Part shown: piece by piece, positions 1 through 7,100 of the stretch
Layout of the letters: the number at the start of each line of letters is the position of its first letter
Position numbering within the stretch: the stretch's first letter is position 1
Assembly: GCA_030625695.1 (NCBI GenBank)
Contig: DAOUQK010000154.1
Coordinates: 1-8,237, forward strand
DNA length: 8,237 bases
Direction of reading: 5' to 3'
Source: Paracoccaceae bacterium
GTDB lineage: Bacteria > Pseudomonadota > Alphaproteobacteria > Rhodobacterales > Rhodobacteraceae
Notes under the pieces: generated by a model
Database searches by the model: none
What the model saw: only the letters and a program-made list of their open reading frames with translations
Told to the model about the DNA's origin: nothing
Position numbers and translations under genes: made by a program

Positions 1-128
1 CAGGCAGCCGGAAAGCCATCAATCGCCCCCAAAGCGTGGAAGGTCGAGATGCAGGATACAATGCAGGACATCAGGCCAGACAGGATAAAGCCAAATACAA
101 TCGGGGAAAACCGGGCTGGTATCATCAT
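1..128 (-). CDS. DUF2798 family small membrane protein (partial, N-terminal 42 codons)
   Basis: Reading the minus strand from base 128 gives an open frame to the window edge that begins MMIPARFSPIVFGFILSGL and continues through a hydrophobic stretch (about residues 9-31) to GAIDGFPAA. This matches what I remember of DUF2798 proteins: about 75 residues, two membrane helices, a first helix containing a FG-ILSG-MS pattern and then a G-DGF turn. Function is unknown for the family; the location should be the inner membrane. A GGAG ribosome binding site lies 4 bases before the first ATG and 7 before the second (base 125), so the second may be the true start. The roughly 80 bases between the upstream gene's stop and this start leave room for its own promoter, but I see no convincing one. 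The C-terminal half lies outside the window. Confidence 0.75.
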   Translation of the reverse strand, partial: MMIPARFSPIVFGFILSGLMSCIVSCISTFHALGAIDGFPAA

Positions 129-208
129 CGCGCTCCACCAAAACAAGCACTACACATTCGGTGTTTGGAATAAGATGTCTAGTCCTTTTGCAATTTGTCG
201 GGTTTTGC

Positions 209-574
209 CTACATCGTCTCCAGACAGTGCCGCCGAAACGCGCGTTTCAGCATGTCCAGTTCCGCGCGAATTAATTCCACTTCGGCGCGCAGATCGTCGG
301 CGATGACTTCGCCTGCGAGCAGGGTGAAATCGCCCAACTTGGTGTCATCGGAGCCGTTGATGATCAGAAATGTATGCACACCGTCGGCAATTGCATGGAT
401 CGGCACCGGAACTGACAAGTTCCAGCCATCATCTTCTTTACTGATCTCTACGCCCTCAACCGGCTGATCAAGGTACATCACACGAATATCGGGTTGCACA
501 CCGTCAGCCCCGCCAATCCGGCCTTCCCAAACGCCATTGCGCAACCTTATTTTGGCCAGGGTCAAATTGCTCAT
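209..574 (-). CDS. Hypothetical protein, 121 aa, coupled to the DUF6478-like gene
   Basis: I do not recognise this family by name. The first 85 or so residues alternate hydrophobic and polar positions with several turns (GGADG, DGWN, NGSDD), as expected of a small all-beta domain. Residues about 90-117 are charged and heptad-like (DDLRAEVELIRAELDMLKRAF) and should form a short amphipathic helix or coiled coil that could mediate oligomerisation. There is no signal peptide or membrane segment, so it is probably cytoplasmic. Its ATG lies 9 bases after the stop of the upstream DUF6478-like gene, and its AGGA ribosome binding site overlaps that TAG stop. The two are therefore very likely co-transcribed and translationally coupled, which suggests a joint function or matched amounts. 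No catalytic motif is visible. That it is a real gene is well supported by the spacing and ribosome binding site; its role is open. Confidence 0.75.
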   Translation of the reverse strand: MSNLTLAKIRLRNGVWEGRIGGADGVQPDIRVMYLDQPVEGVEISKEDDGWNLSVPVPIHAIADGVHTFLIINGSDDTKLGDFTLLAGEVIADDLRAEVELIRAELDMLKRAFRRHCLETM

Positions 575-583
575 CTCAGATTC

Positions 584-1345
584 CTAAATTGCGGCACGGC
601 GGTGGCGGGCAAAGGTCAGGTCGCGCAGGATCACCTGGTTCATATCCGGGGCCTCGAATATCAGGTCCAGCCAGATCCGCTCGATCCGCTTTTCGTTCAG
701 GCGGGTATAGGCGAGGTCAAATTCAACGATCGCATCGTCTTCGTTCAGCGGCAGTTCACGCACAATCTGTTCCGTGTTGGGCCCATGTTTGATGTTCAGG
801 CGGGCGAAAATCTCTAACGGTTTTTCGGTTTCAATGATCGTGTCGATCCGGATCAGATGTTCACGCGTTAACCCCTGGGTCGCGTCATTTGGCAGGTCAA
901 TCACCAGCGACAGGAACGAACCATCAAATTTGAACACATCCATGCGCAGCCCATAAGGGGCCAGATCCTCTTCCCGGGTATTGCGCAGCTGGCGCAGGGT
1001 CAGTTCGGAAAAGTCGCAGTCGTGAAACAGCGTCACTTCGCCGCCCAGCATGGATTTGGTCGGCACCGAGCTTAGCCCCGGCACAGGCAGTGGCCCACGC
1101 CACAATTCGGGTCGCCAGGACCAGTCGGTGCCATGCGGTTTGGGAAAGAATGATGAGCCAATTTTCGGCAAGGCCAGCCGCCCGTCGGCGACATGGATCA
1201 AACGGTCAAGATGAATTCGCATCTGTCGCGCCTGACTGCGCTGACCGCGCAATTCAATCAGGCCGGTTTCACCAGACAGACGAGCGGCCTTGCGCCACCG
1301 GCGCAGCGCGCGTCCCTGAAACAGCTGATCCAACATCTTGCCCAT
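584..1345 (-). CDS. DUF6478-like conserved protein, 253 aa
   Basis: This resembles the family I know as DUF6478, a conserved uncharacterised protein of Rhodobacterales. Recognisable segments are an N-terminal basic region (GRALRRWRKAAR, residues 11-22), LIHVADGRLALPKIGS (49-64), GTDWSWRPELWRGPLP (72-87), the strongly patterned FHDCDFSELTLRQLRNTRE (107-125) and KFDGSFLSLVIDLP (139-152), then LEIFARLNIKHGPNTEQIVRE (177-197). The pattern suggests a beta-rich soluble domain; I see no signal peptide or membrane helix. Function is unknown. The frame stays open to a GTG at 1393, but I chose the ATG at 1345 because GAGAAG lies 4 bases upstream and because a promoter candidate (1392-1418) overlaps the GTG. 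ATG codons at 1381 and 1336 are alternatives. It is the first gene of a two-gene unit with the 121-residue protein that follows. Confidence 0.8.
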   Translation of the reverse strand: MGKMLDQLFQGRALRRWRKAARLSGETGLIELRGQRSQARQMRIHLDRLIHVADGRLALPKIGSSFFPKPHGTDWSWRPELWRGPLPVPGLSSVPTKSMLGGEVTLFHDCDFSELTLRQLRNTREEDLAPYGLRMDVFKFDGSFLSLVIDLPNDATQGLTREHLIRIDTIIETEKPLEIFARLNIKHGPNTEQIVRELPLNEDDAIVEFDLAYTRLNEKRIERIWLDLIFEAPDMNQVILRDLTFARHRRAAI

Positions 1346-1391
1346 AATACTTCTCGTTCGCGCGACGCGCGGGTGACCCATTGAGTGTACC

Positions 1392-1418
1392 ACTATGTAA
1401 CGAAAGGGTTTCGGTCAA
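1392..1418 (-). promoter_or_regulatory. Candidate promoter of the DUF6478-like gene
   Basis: On the minus strand TTGACC (1413-1418, five of six matches to a sigma-70 -35 box) is followed after 15 bases by CATAGT (1392-1397, four of six matches to a -10 box). The spacer is short. A start site near base 1385 would give a leader of about 40 bases before the ATG at 1345. It would also place the upstream in-frame GTG inside the -10 box, which argues against that GTG as start. This is a motif match only. Confidence 0.35.
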
Positions 1419-1433
1419 ATAAACCGGGAATCG

Positions 1434-1464
1434 GCACAATCCGTGAAATTCTTTTGGATTGTGC
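1434..1464 (-). repeat. Perfect 9-bp inverted repeat downstream of the cupin gene
   Basis: GCACAATCC (1434-1442) and GGATTGTGC (1456-1464) are exact reverse complements separated by 13 bases. The repeat begins about 22 bases after the stop of the cupin gene and lies upstream of the DUF6478-like promoter candidate. As RNA it could form a 9-bp hairpin that ends the cupin transcript, but no run of U follows it. As DNA the arm centres are 22 bp apart, about two helical turns, which would also suit a dimeric repressor. I cannot decide between the two. Confidence 0.5.
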
Positions 1465-1486
1465 ACGAAATCGCATCAATCAGGCG

Positions 1487-2086
1487 CTATCCGGTCAAAG
1501 TATAACCTTCATAGGCAATATCCCCGGTCCAGCGCCACGCCGCAATCACGGGATCATCCTTGGTCACGCTTGTATGTGGTGCATTCGAGGGGTGGTGAAT
1601 ATAGGCGCCAGCCGTCTGGCGCTTTGGGGGCGACCCGTTGCAGGTCCAGTATCCGGCGCCACCCAGCATGACAAAAGTTTCTTCCGCCGGGTGAGTGCGG
1701 GTGACATAATTCAGACTGGCGACCTGCATGAACAATCCGGCCCGAACTGTGGGATGAAAAATCATCCCGTTCGGGCCGATCAATTCGGTGGTGGCCATGG
1801 ATAGCGCAATTTCGGGTCTGATCCTGCCATCGTCCAGCCCAGAATGGTGCCAGTCGATCAGGGACCAACTTGCGAGTATGGCGGGCGCGGCCTCATGCTC
1901 GCCAGTGCGCAGGGCGTCCCTTGCGGTGTTGGTAATATCAAGGCTGTGAGGTGGCGGCAGATCAAATGGGTTGCTTACCACTTCGCCCAATGCCCGGGCC
2001 GCTTCATCGCCACCGGGGTGGTTTTCGCTCGAGAACACACTTGCCAGTGCGCGCAGCATCTGGGCGAAATCATCGTTGGCTGACAT
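1487..2086 (-). CDS. DMSP-lyase-superfamily cupin (DddQ/DddL-like), catalytic Tyr replaced by Phe
   Basis: This 199-residue protein has a C-terminal cupin of the dimethylsulfoniopropionate (DMSP) lyase type. Known members (DddQ, DddL, DddW, DddK) cleave DMSP to dimethyl sulfide and acrylate using a metal held by His, Glu and His. The visible signature is Tyr127, then HPAEETF starting at His132, GAGYW (143-147), and IHHPSNAPH ending at His171. Compared with DddQ as I remember it (Tyr120, His125, Glu129, Tyr131, His163), Tyr127, His132, Glu136 and His171 are kept, but the position of catalytic Tyr131 is Phe138. The N-terminal 100 residues are helical, as in DddQ-like lyases, and length fits that family. 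It may be a DMSP-lyase-like protein with another substrate rather than a true lyase, so I give no ddd symbol. The start is secure: AGGGAGG lies 6 bases before the ATG. It lies 120 bp downstream of ilvD, with an intervening hairpin, and is probably transcribed alone. Confidence 0.8.
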   Translation of the reverse strand: MSANDDFAQMLRALASVFSSENHPGGDEAARALGEVVSNPFDLPPPHSLDITNTARDALRTGEHEAAPAILASWSLIDWHHSGLDDGRIRPEIALSMATTELIGPNGMIFHPTVRAGLFMQVASLNYVTRTHPAEETFVMLGGAGYWTCNGSPPKRQTAGAYIHHPSNAPHTSVTKDDPVIAAWRWTGDIAYEGYTLTG

Positions 2087-2101
2087 TGAAACCTCCCTGT
2101 T

Positions 2102-2116
2102 CCTGATGGGATCAGG
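2102..2116 (-). repeat. Short palindrome in the cupin gene leader
   Basis: CCTGAT (2102-2107) and ATCAGG (2111-2116) are exact inverted copies around GGG. The repeat ends about 15 bases before the cupin start codon, just upstream of its ribosome binding site. It may be an operator half-site pair or a small leader hairpin; at 6 bp per arm it could also be chance. Confidence 0.35.
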
Positions 2117-2173
2117 CGCACAGAAACTCGGGTTTTCAGGTCAGTTTTGTTCAGGAGTGTTCAAGAAGCGACA

Positions 2174-2196
2174 ACCGGGCCAGATAATGGCCCGGT
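2174..2196 (-). terminator. Hairpin downstream of ilvD, probable terminator
   Basis: ACCGGGCC (2174-2181) and GGCCCGGT (2189-2196) pair perfectly over 8 bp with a 7-base loop, beginning 10 bases after the ilvD stop codon. On the minus strand the hairpin is followed by a mixed, only partly T-rich stretch, so it is not a textbook intrinsic terminator. The position immediately after the gene and the strong GC stem still make 3'-end formation the best reading. Confidence 0.6.
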
Positions 2197-2206
2197 CATG
2201 CGATTT

Positions 2207-3940
2207 TTACAGGTCCATATAGATGTGTTTTTCGGCCTTGGCGCCGGGGTGGGTCACCGCCCCCTTATAAACCTCGCCCACCTGTTGGGCGTATTTCCAC
2301 AAAGCACCTGAGGCGTAAATGGTTTCGCGAGGGCCTTTCCAGTCGGCCTTGCGGGCGGCAAGTTCCTCGTCGCTCAGATCAACCGATATGGTGCCTTCGA
2401 TGGCGTTCAGCGTGATGATGTCGCCGTTCTTCAGCAAAGCAATTGGCCCGCCATGCGCCGCCTCAGGCCCCACATGCCCGACGCAGAATCCCCGCGTCGC
2501 ACCCGAGAAACGACCATCGGTAATCAACGCCACCTTGGCCCCCATGCCTTGCCCCGAAAGGGCCGCGGTGGTGGCCAGCATCTCGCGCATTCCGGGCCCG
2601 CCGGACGGGCCTTCGTTGCGGATTACAAACACATCACCCTCGTTGTAGTTGCGCGCCTGAACGGCCTCAAACGCGTCCTGCTCGCACTCGAAAACATTCG
2701 CCGGGCCGGTGAATACGATCTGATTTCCGCTCATACCCGCGATCTTCACAATCGCACCTTCGGGGGCAAGGTTGCCTTTCAGGCCAACCACGCCGCCGGT
2801 GGTCGAGATTGGGTTTTCAACCGAGTGGATCACTCGGCCATCGGCCTCGCCTTCGATTTTGTCCAGCTCTTCGCCCAGAGAATAACCTGACACGGTCATG
2901 CAATCTTCATGCAACAGGCCCGCCTTGCGCAACTCCTTAAGGACAACCGGAACGCCGCCCGCCTCATACAGGTCTTTGGCAACGTATGCCCCGCCCGGTT
3001 TCAGATCGACAAAGTACGGCGTGTCGCGGAAAATCTCGCAGACATCATCAAGGAAAAACTCGATCCCCGCCTCGTGTGCCATGGCCGGCAGATGCAGCCC
3101 GGCATTGGTGGACCCGCCAGTACAGGCGACGATACGCGCGGCGTTTTCCAGCGACTTAAGTGTCACAATATCGCGCGCGCGAATGTTCTTTTCGATCAGG
3201 TTCATCACCGCCTCGCCGCTGGCGATCGCGTATTGATCCCGACTTTCATACGGGGCCGGCGCGCCGGACGAATTCATCAGTGCCAGACCAATCGCTTCGG
3301 ACACGCATGCCATGGTGTTGGCGGTAAACTGGCCACCGCAGGCGCCTGCCGAAGGACAAGCCACCGCCTCCAGTTTTTCCAACTCGCAGCTGGTCATATT
3401 GCCGGCCTGATGTTTTCCCACGGCCTCAAACACATCCTGAACGGTCACGTCCTTGCCGTTCAGTCGCCCCGGCAGGATCGACCCACCATAGACAAACACT
3501 GATGGGGTGTTCAGCCGGATCATCGCCATCATCATCCCCGGCAGCGACTTGTCACAGCCCGCCAGCCCTACGATGGCGTCGTAACAATGGCCGCGCATGG
3601 TCAGTTCAACCGTGTCGGCAATCGCCTCGCGGCTTGCCAAAGACGACCGCATGCCTTCGTGGCCCATGGCGATACCGTCGGTGACGGTAATGGTGGTAAA
3701 CTCGCGCGGGGTGCCGTCGGCGGCTTTCACACCCAGTTTCACCGCCTGCGCCTGTCGGTTCAGCGAGATATTACAGGGGGCGGCTTCGTTCCAGCAGGTG
3801 GCCACACCAATCAATGGTTGGTGAATTTCATGCTCGCTTAGCCCCATGGCATACAGGTACGAACGGTGCGGCGCGCGTTCCGGGCCTTCGGTGACGTGAC
3901 GGCTGGGAAGCTTGGATTTGTCGAATGTACGCTTGAGCAT
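2207..3940 (-). CDS. ilvD: Dihydroxy-acid dehydratase
   Basis: The enzyme dehydrates 2,3-dihydroxy-isovalerate and 2,3-dihydroxy-3-methylvalerate to the 2-oxo acids that give valine, leucine (and pantothenate) and isoleucine. It is a cytoplasmic Fe-S enzyme of the IlvD/Edd family. At 577 residues it is of normal length. Cluster cysteines are visible at Cys49 (ATCWNEAAPCN), Cys129 (GLAGCDKSLPG) and Cys201 (PSAGACGGQFTANTM). The magnesium-site segment TVTDGIAMGHEGM (86-97) is present, as is the Asp130-Lys131 pair, where the lysine is carbamylated in characterised members. The catalytic-serine segment DGRFSGATRG is also present (Ser479). The three-cysteine pattern fits the family's Fe-S dehydratases; whether the cluster is [2Fe-2S] or [4Fe-4S] cannot be read here. 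The ATG at 3940 has AAGGGG 8 bases upstream. The gene appears to stand alone, with a divergent ABC gene upstream and a hairpin downstream. I see no leader peptide or attenuator. Confidence 0.97.
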   Translation of the reverse strand: MLKRTFDKSKLPSRHVTEGPERAPHRSYLYAMGLSEHEIHQPLIGVATCWNEAAPCNISLNRQAQAVKLGVKAADGTPREFTTITVTDGIAMGHEGMRSSLASREAIADTVELTMRGHCYDAIVGLAGCDKSLPGMMMAMIRLNTPSVFVYGGSILPGRLNGKDVTVQDVFEAVGKHQAGNMTSCELEKLEAVACPSAGACGGQFTANTMACVSEAIGLALMNSSGAPAPYESRDQYAIASGEAVMNLIEKNIRARDIVTLKSLENAARIVACTGGSTNAGLHLPAMAHEAGIEFFLDDVCEIFRDTPYFVDLKPGGAYVAKDLYEAGGVPVVLKELRKAGLLHEDCMTVSGYSLGEELDKIEGEADGRVIHSVENPISTTGGVVGLKGNLAPEGAIVKIAGMSGNQIVFTGPANVFECEQDAFEAVQARNYNEGDVFVIRNEGPSGGPGMREMLATTAALSGQGMGAKVALITDGRFSGATRGFCVGHVGPEAAHGGPIALLKNGDIITLNAIEGTISVDLSDEELAARKADWKGPRETIYASGALWKYAQQVGEVYKGAVTHPGAKAEKHIYMDL

Positions 3941-4166
3941 GGCGGGGTCCCCTTGGTAAAATTATCCCTTCTGCAATAGCGATCCCCCCGTGCAGACACA
4001 AGCCGGAGGTCAGAAAATTCGAAACGTCAGAACCGACATATTGAGTGACAGATTTGTGCGTCGGCATTCCTTGCAATCAAACAGACGCAAGACTAGCGTT
4101 TAATAATTGCCGTTGTGGGGTTTGCCCGGCGCCGGATAACATATTTTCAATGCCCTGGGGGCAAAT
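3941..4166. other. Divergent intergenic region between ilvD and the ABC gene
   Basis: This 226-bp stretch must hold the promoters of two divergent genes. It is more AT-rich than its flanks around 4096-4110. For ilvD I find no convincing promoter; a direct repeat TTCTGAC occurs twice on the minus strand (at 4026-4032 and 4010-4016), 16 bp apart, and could be an activator site. For the ABC gene a weak promoter candidate and an exact 10-bp palindrome CCGGCGCCGG (4126-4135) are present. I see no small gene, branched-chain leader peptide or riboswitch. Confidence 0.5.
4113..4140 (+). promoter_or_regulatory. Weak promoter candidate for the ABC-like gene
   Basis: TTGTGG (4113-4118) and GATAAC (4135-4140) are spaced by 16 bases. 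The -10 matches four of six consensus bases and the -35 only its first three. The spacer contains the palindrome CCGGCGCCGG, which overlaps the first base of the -10 and could be a repressor site. This is a tentative motif match. Confidence 0.25.
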
Positions 4167-4168
4167 AT
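4141..4168 (+). promoter_or_regulatory. Possible hairpin covering the ABC gene's ribosome binding site and start
   Basis: TGCCC (4151-4155) can pair with GGGCA (4159-4163) around a 3-base loop. The outer ATATT (4141-4145) can pair with AATAT (4164-4168), leaving a 4-base bulge. The folded form would bury the only purine-rich ribosome binding site (GGGGG, 4157-4161) and the first two bases of the start codon. That would dampen translation if the structure forms. The predicted stem is short and rests on pairing seen by eye. Confidence 0.3.
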
Positions 4169-7100
4169 GGAAAAGACCCTTTTTGCGTTCATCTGGAAAC
4201 ATTCCAGACGCCAACAACTGATGCTGCTGATCTTTTCGCTGATCTCGTTCCCGTTCCTTTATGTCTCGCTTGAACTGCCCAAGCGGATCATCAACGACGC
4301 CATCGGTTCGCCCACAGATCGGGTTGGCGTGTTGGGTTATGACCTTACCCAGATCGAATTCCTGATGGTCTTATGTTTCGCCTATCTGGCCACAGTTCTG
4401 GTCAGCGGGTTGATGAAAATGCGCATTAACACAATGAAAGGGGTTTTGGCCGAACGGATGCTGCGCCGCCTGCGCTATACGCTGATTTCGCGCATGATGC
4501 GCTTTCCCAAGCCGTATTTCCGTTCCACATCCCAGGGTGAACTGGTGTCGATGATCACCTCTGAGGCCGAACCGATGGGCGGTCTGATGGGCGACGCCAT
4601 TGCCCAACCGGTGTTTCAGTTCGGGCAGATGATGACCATCGTGGTGTTTCTGTTTGCCCAAAGTGTATGGTTTGGTCTTGCCTCGGTCGCGCTGATTCCG
4701 TTGCAGGCCTGGGTGATCCCGATGCTGCAACGCCAGATCAACCTGTTGAACAAATCGCGGATCAAGGAAATACGCAGCCTGTCGTCCGAGATTGGCGAAA
4801 GTGCGGCTGGCATCAGTGACCTGCGGGCCAATGGCGGCTGGCGCTTTCGTCAGGCGTTGTTTTCTGACCGGTTGGGGCGGTTGTTTGACATCCGCTATAT
4901 GATCTATCGCAAAAAGTATTTCATGAAGTTTATTAACAACATGATCACCCATATGACGCCGTTTCTGTATTATTCGTTCGGGGGTATTCTGGCGATCCGC
5001 GGCGACATCTCGATCGGGGCCCTGGTTGCTGCCCTTGGGGCCTACAAAGACCTTAGTTCGCCTTGGAAAGCCTTGTTGCTGTATTACAATCAGGTGCAGG
5101 ACATGTCCCTGCGCTGGGAAATTGTCACCGAACGCTTTGCCCCGAGCGACATGATCGACAAGGCGTTGATTGACGGCAATCCCGGTGAAATCCCCCACCT
5201 AAAAGGCACAATCGAGTTTCGCAATGTCTGTGTCGAGGACCAGGACGGCAACATCATTCTGGAAGACCTGAACCTGACCATCCCGCCCGGCGCGCGGGTG
5301 GCTATCCAAAGTAATCGCGCCTCTGAGCGGGCGGCACTTGGCCAACTTTTAACCCGCGAATTGCTGCCGTCGCACGGCGAGGTGATCCTTTCCGGCCACC
5401 CGCTTAAAGGGATGCATCAAGCGGTGATTGCGGCGCGGGTTGGCTATGCCCATTCACGGCCTTATCTGTTTGACGGAACACTTGGAGGTAACTTGCTTAT
5501 GCCGCTCCGGCCAAAGCCACAAACCCCAACGAATTCCAAGGACGCTAAGGTTCTAGAGGCCATCAAGTCCGGTAACAGTACCGATTCCCCTGACGCACAC
5601 TGGCTTGATCCCGGGCTGGCCGGGCTGAACCACAGCGACGAAATCCGTGCCTGGTGGTTTGAGTTGGTCGAAGCCATGGGGTTGGACGAAATCATGGTGC
5701 GGCGCACGTTAAATTCGCAGTTTGATCCAAAGCGCCACCCCAAACTGGCCGAAAGAGTAGTTGGATTGCGCGACGAGGTGTTTGAGCGGCTCAAAGCCAA
5801 AGGGCTGGACGAGGTGATCCACCGCTTTGATCCCGATACATTCAACCCAAGCGTGCCGTTGGGTGGCAATCTTTTGTTCGCAGCCCCTTCTGAAGATATC
5901 CCGCCAGAGGACGTGGCCCATGAACACCGGTTCGTGCGGATGTTATACGAACACAGGCTGGCGGACGAAGCGATCGAAATTTCACAAGCGGTGATTGAAA
6001 CCCTGACCCAGACATTCGGCAAGGACGGTATTGATCACCCGCTGTTTCGCCGCCTGGGCCTTGAAGAAGAGACCTATCTGCGGCTGGCTGAAATCGCCAG
6101 AAAGCGCGAAAAGCTGGGCGAAGCCGCACTAAGTGATGACGAAGAAGCCCTGATGCTGATCGTGCCGCTGACATTGTCGGCAGAGCAGATCGGCCCAAGC
6201 TTTCCCGAGCGTTTCAAAGAGGAAATTCTGGAAATCCGCAAATCGCACGCCGCTGAACTGCGCAAATCTGTCGGTGACCGGTTTACTGCAATTGCCCCGG
6301 ATGTCTACCTTGAGCGTCTAACGGTAATCGAAAACGCCATCTATGGTCGGGTGTCGATAATGGCCGGTGCGCGCGCCGACGAGATCGAGGACCTGGTGGC
6401 CGAGGTGTTTGCCGAACAGGGTTTGCGGCGGCGCATGGCAGCGACCATTTATGATCTGCCGACTGGGTTGGGCGGGGCCAAACTGCCGACCGTATTTCAG
6501 GAACGCGCCGCGTTTAGCCGGGCCAGCATCAAACGCCCCGATATCCTGATCCTTGATAAAGCGCTGAGCAGCCACGATTCCCAAAGTCGGCTGCGCACCC
6601 GTCAGAAACTGCGCAATCTGCTGCCCGAATCGATCATGATCTTTCTTGAGAGCAAGTTTGAATATCCCGACGCCTACGATTTGTTTGTCGAAATCAAGGA
6701 TGGCCGTGTGGATGGCATCGAACGCCGAGAAGTCGGCCGGGATGTCGATGGTGCAGGCGAGGTTGGCACCACGGACCTGAGCCGTAAATTGGCCATCATT
6801 GCCAACGCGCCACTGTTTGCCGGTCTTGATGCCCGCAACCAACGCCTTTTAGCCTTTAGCGCGCATTGGTACGAGGCCGAACCGGGGCAAGTGATCTTTG
6901 CCAACGATCAGATTGCCGATGCGGCCTATTTGTGCGTCACTGGCCGCGCCGAGCTACGCTGGCCCAATGCGCCTGCGCGTGAGGCCCTGTCGGTCATCGG
7001 GCCGGGTCAATTGATCGGCGATCTGGCGGTTATTTCCAACAAGGCGCGCACGTTTGATCTGGTGGCAACTGAGGCTACGACGTTTCTGCGGATCGGTGCC

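Noticed and set aside
49..306. An 85-codon open frame on the plus strand at the left edge
   Set aside because: It is antisense to the DUF2798 start and to the end of the 121-residue gene, both better supported on the minus strand.
1346..1393. Sixteen-residue N-terminal extension of the DUF6478-like protein from GTG
   Set aside because: The extension has no ribosome binding site at its start, would begin inside a promoter candidate, and precedes the well-placed GAGAAG and ATG at 1345.
1385..1804. A 139-codon open frame on the plus strand
   Set aside because: It overlaps the cupin gene antisense and crosses the intergenic inverted repeat; the cupin frame has a strong ribosome binding site and conserved residues.
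2909..3502. A 197-codon open frame on the plus strand
   Set aside because: It is antisense to ilvD, whose motifs are complete, and its composition is that of a shadow frame.
1487..3940. A DMSP-catabolism operon including ilvD
   Set aside because: A strong hairpin separates the two genes, no other DMSP gene is present, and ilvD has a complete role of its own in amino acid synthesis.
3941..4166. A branched-chain amino acid leader peptide or T-box upstream of ilvD
   Set aside because: There is no short frame with a run of Leu, Val or Ile codons, no nested terminator and antiterminator hairpins, and no T-box sequence in the leader.
4371..5198. A 275-codon open frame on the minus strand
   Set aside because: It lies wholly antisense to the ABC membrane domain, and its translation is rich in His, Gln and Arg with no recognisable motif, typical of a shadow frame in GC-rich coding DNA.
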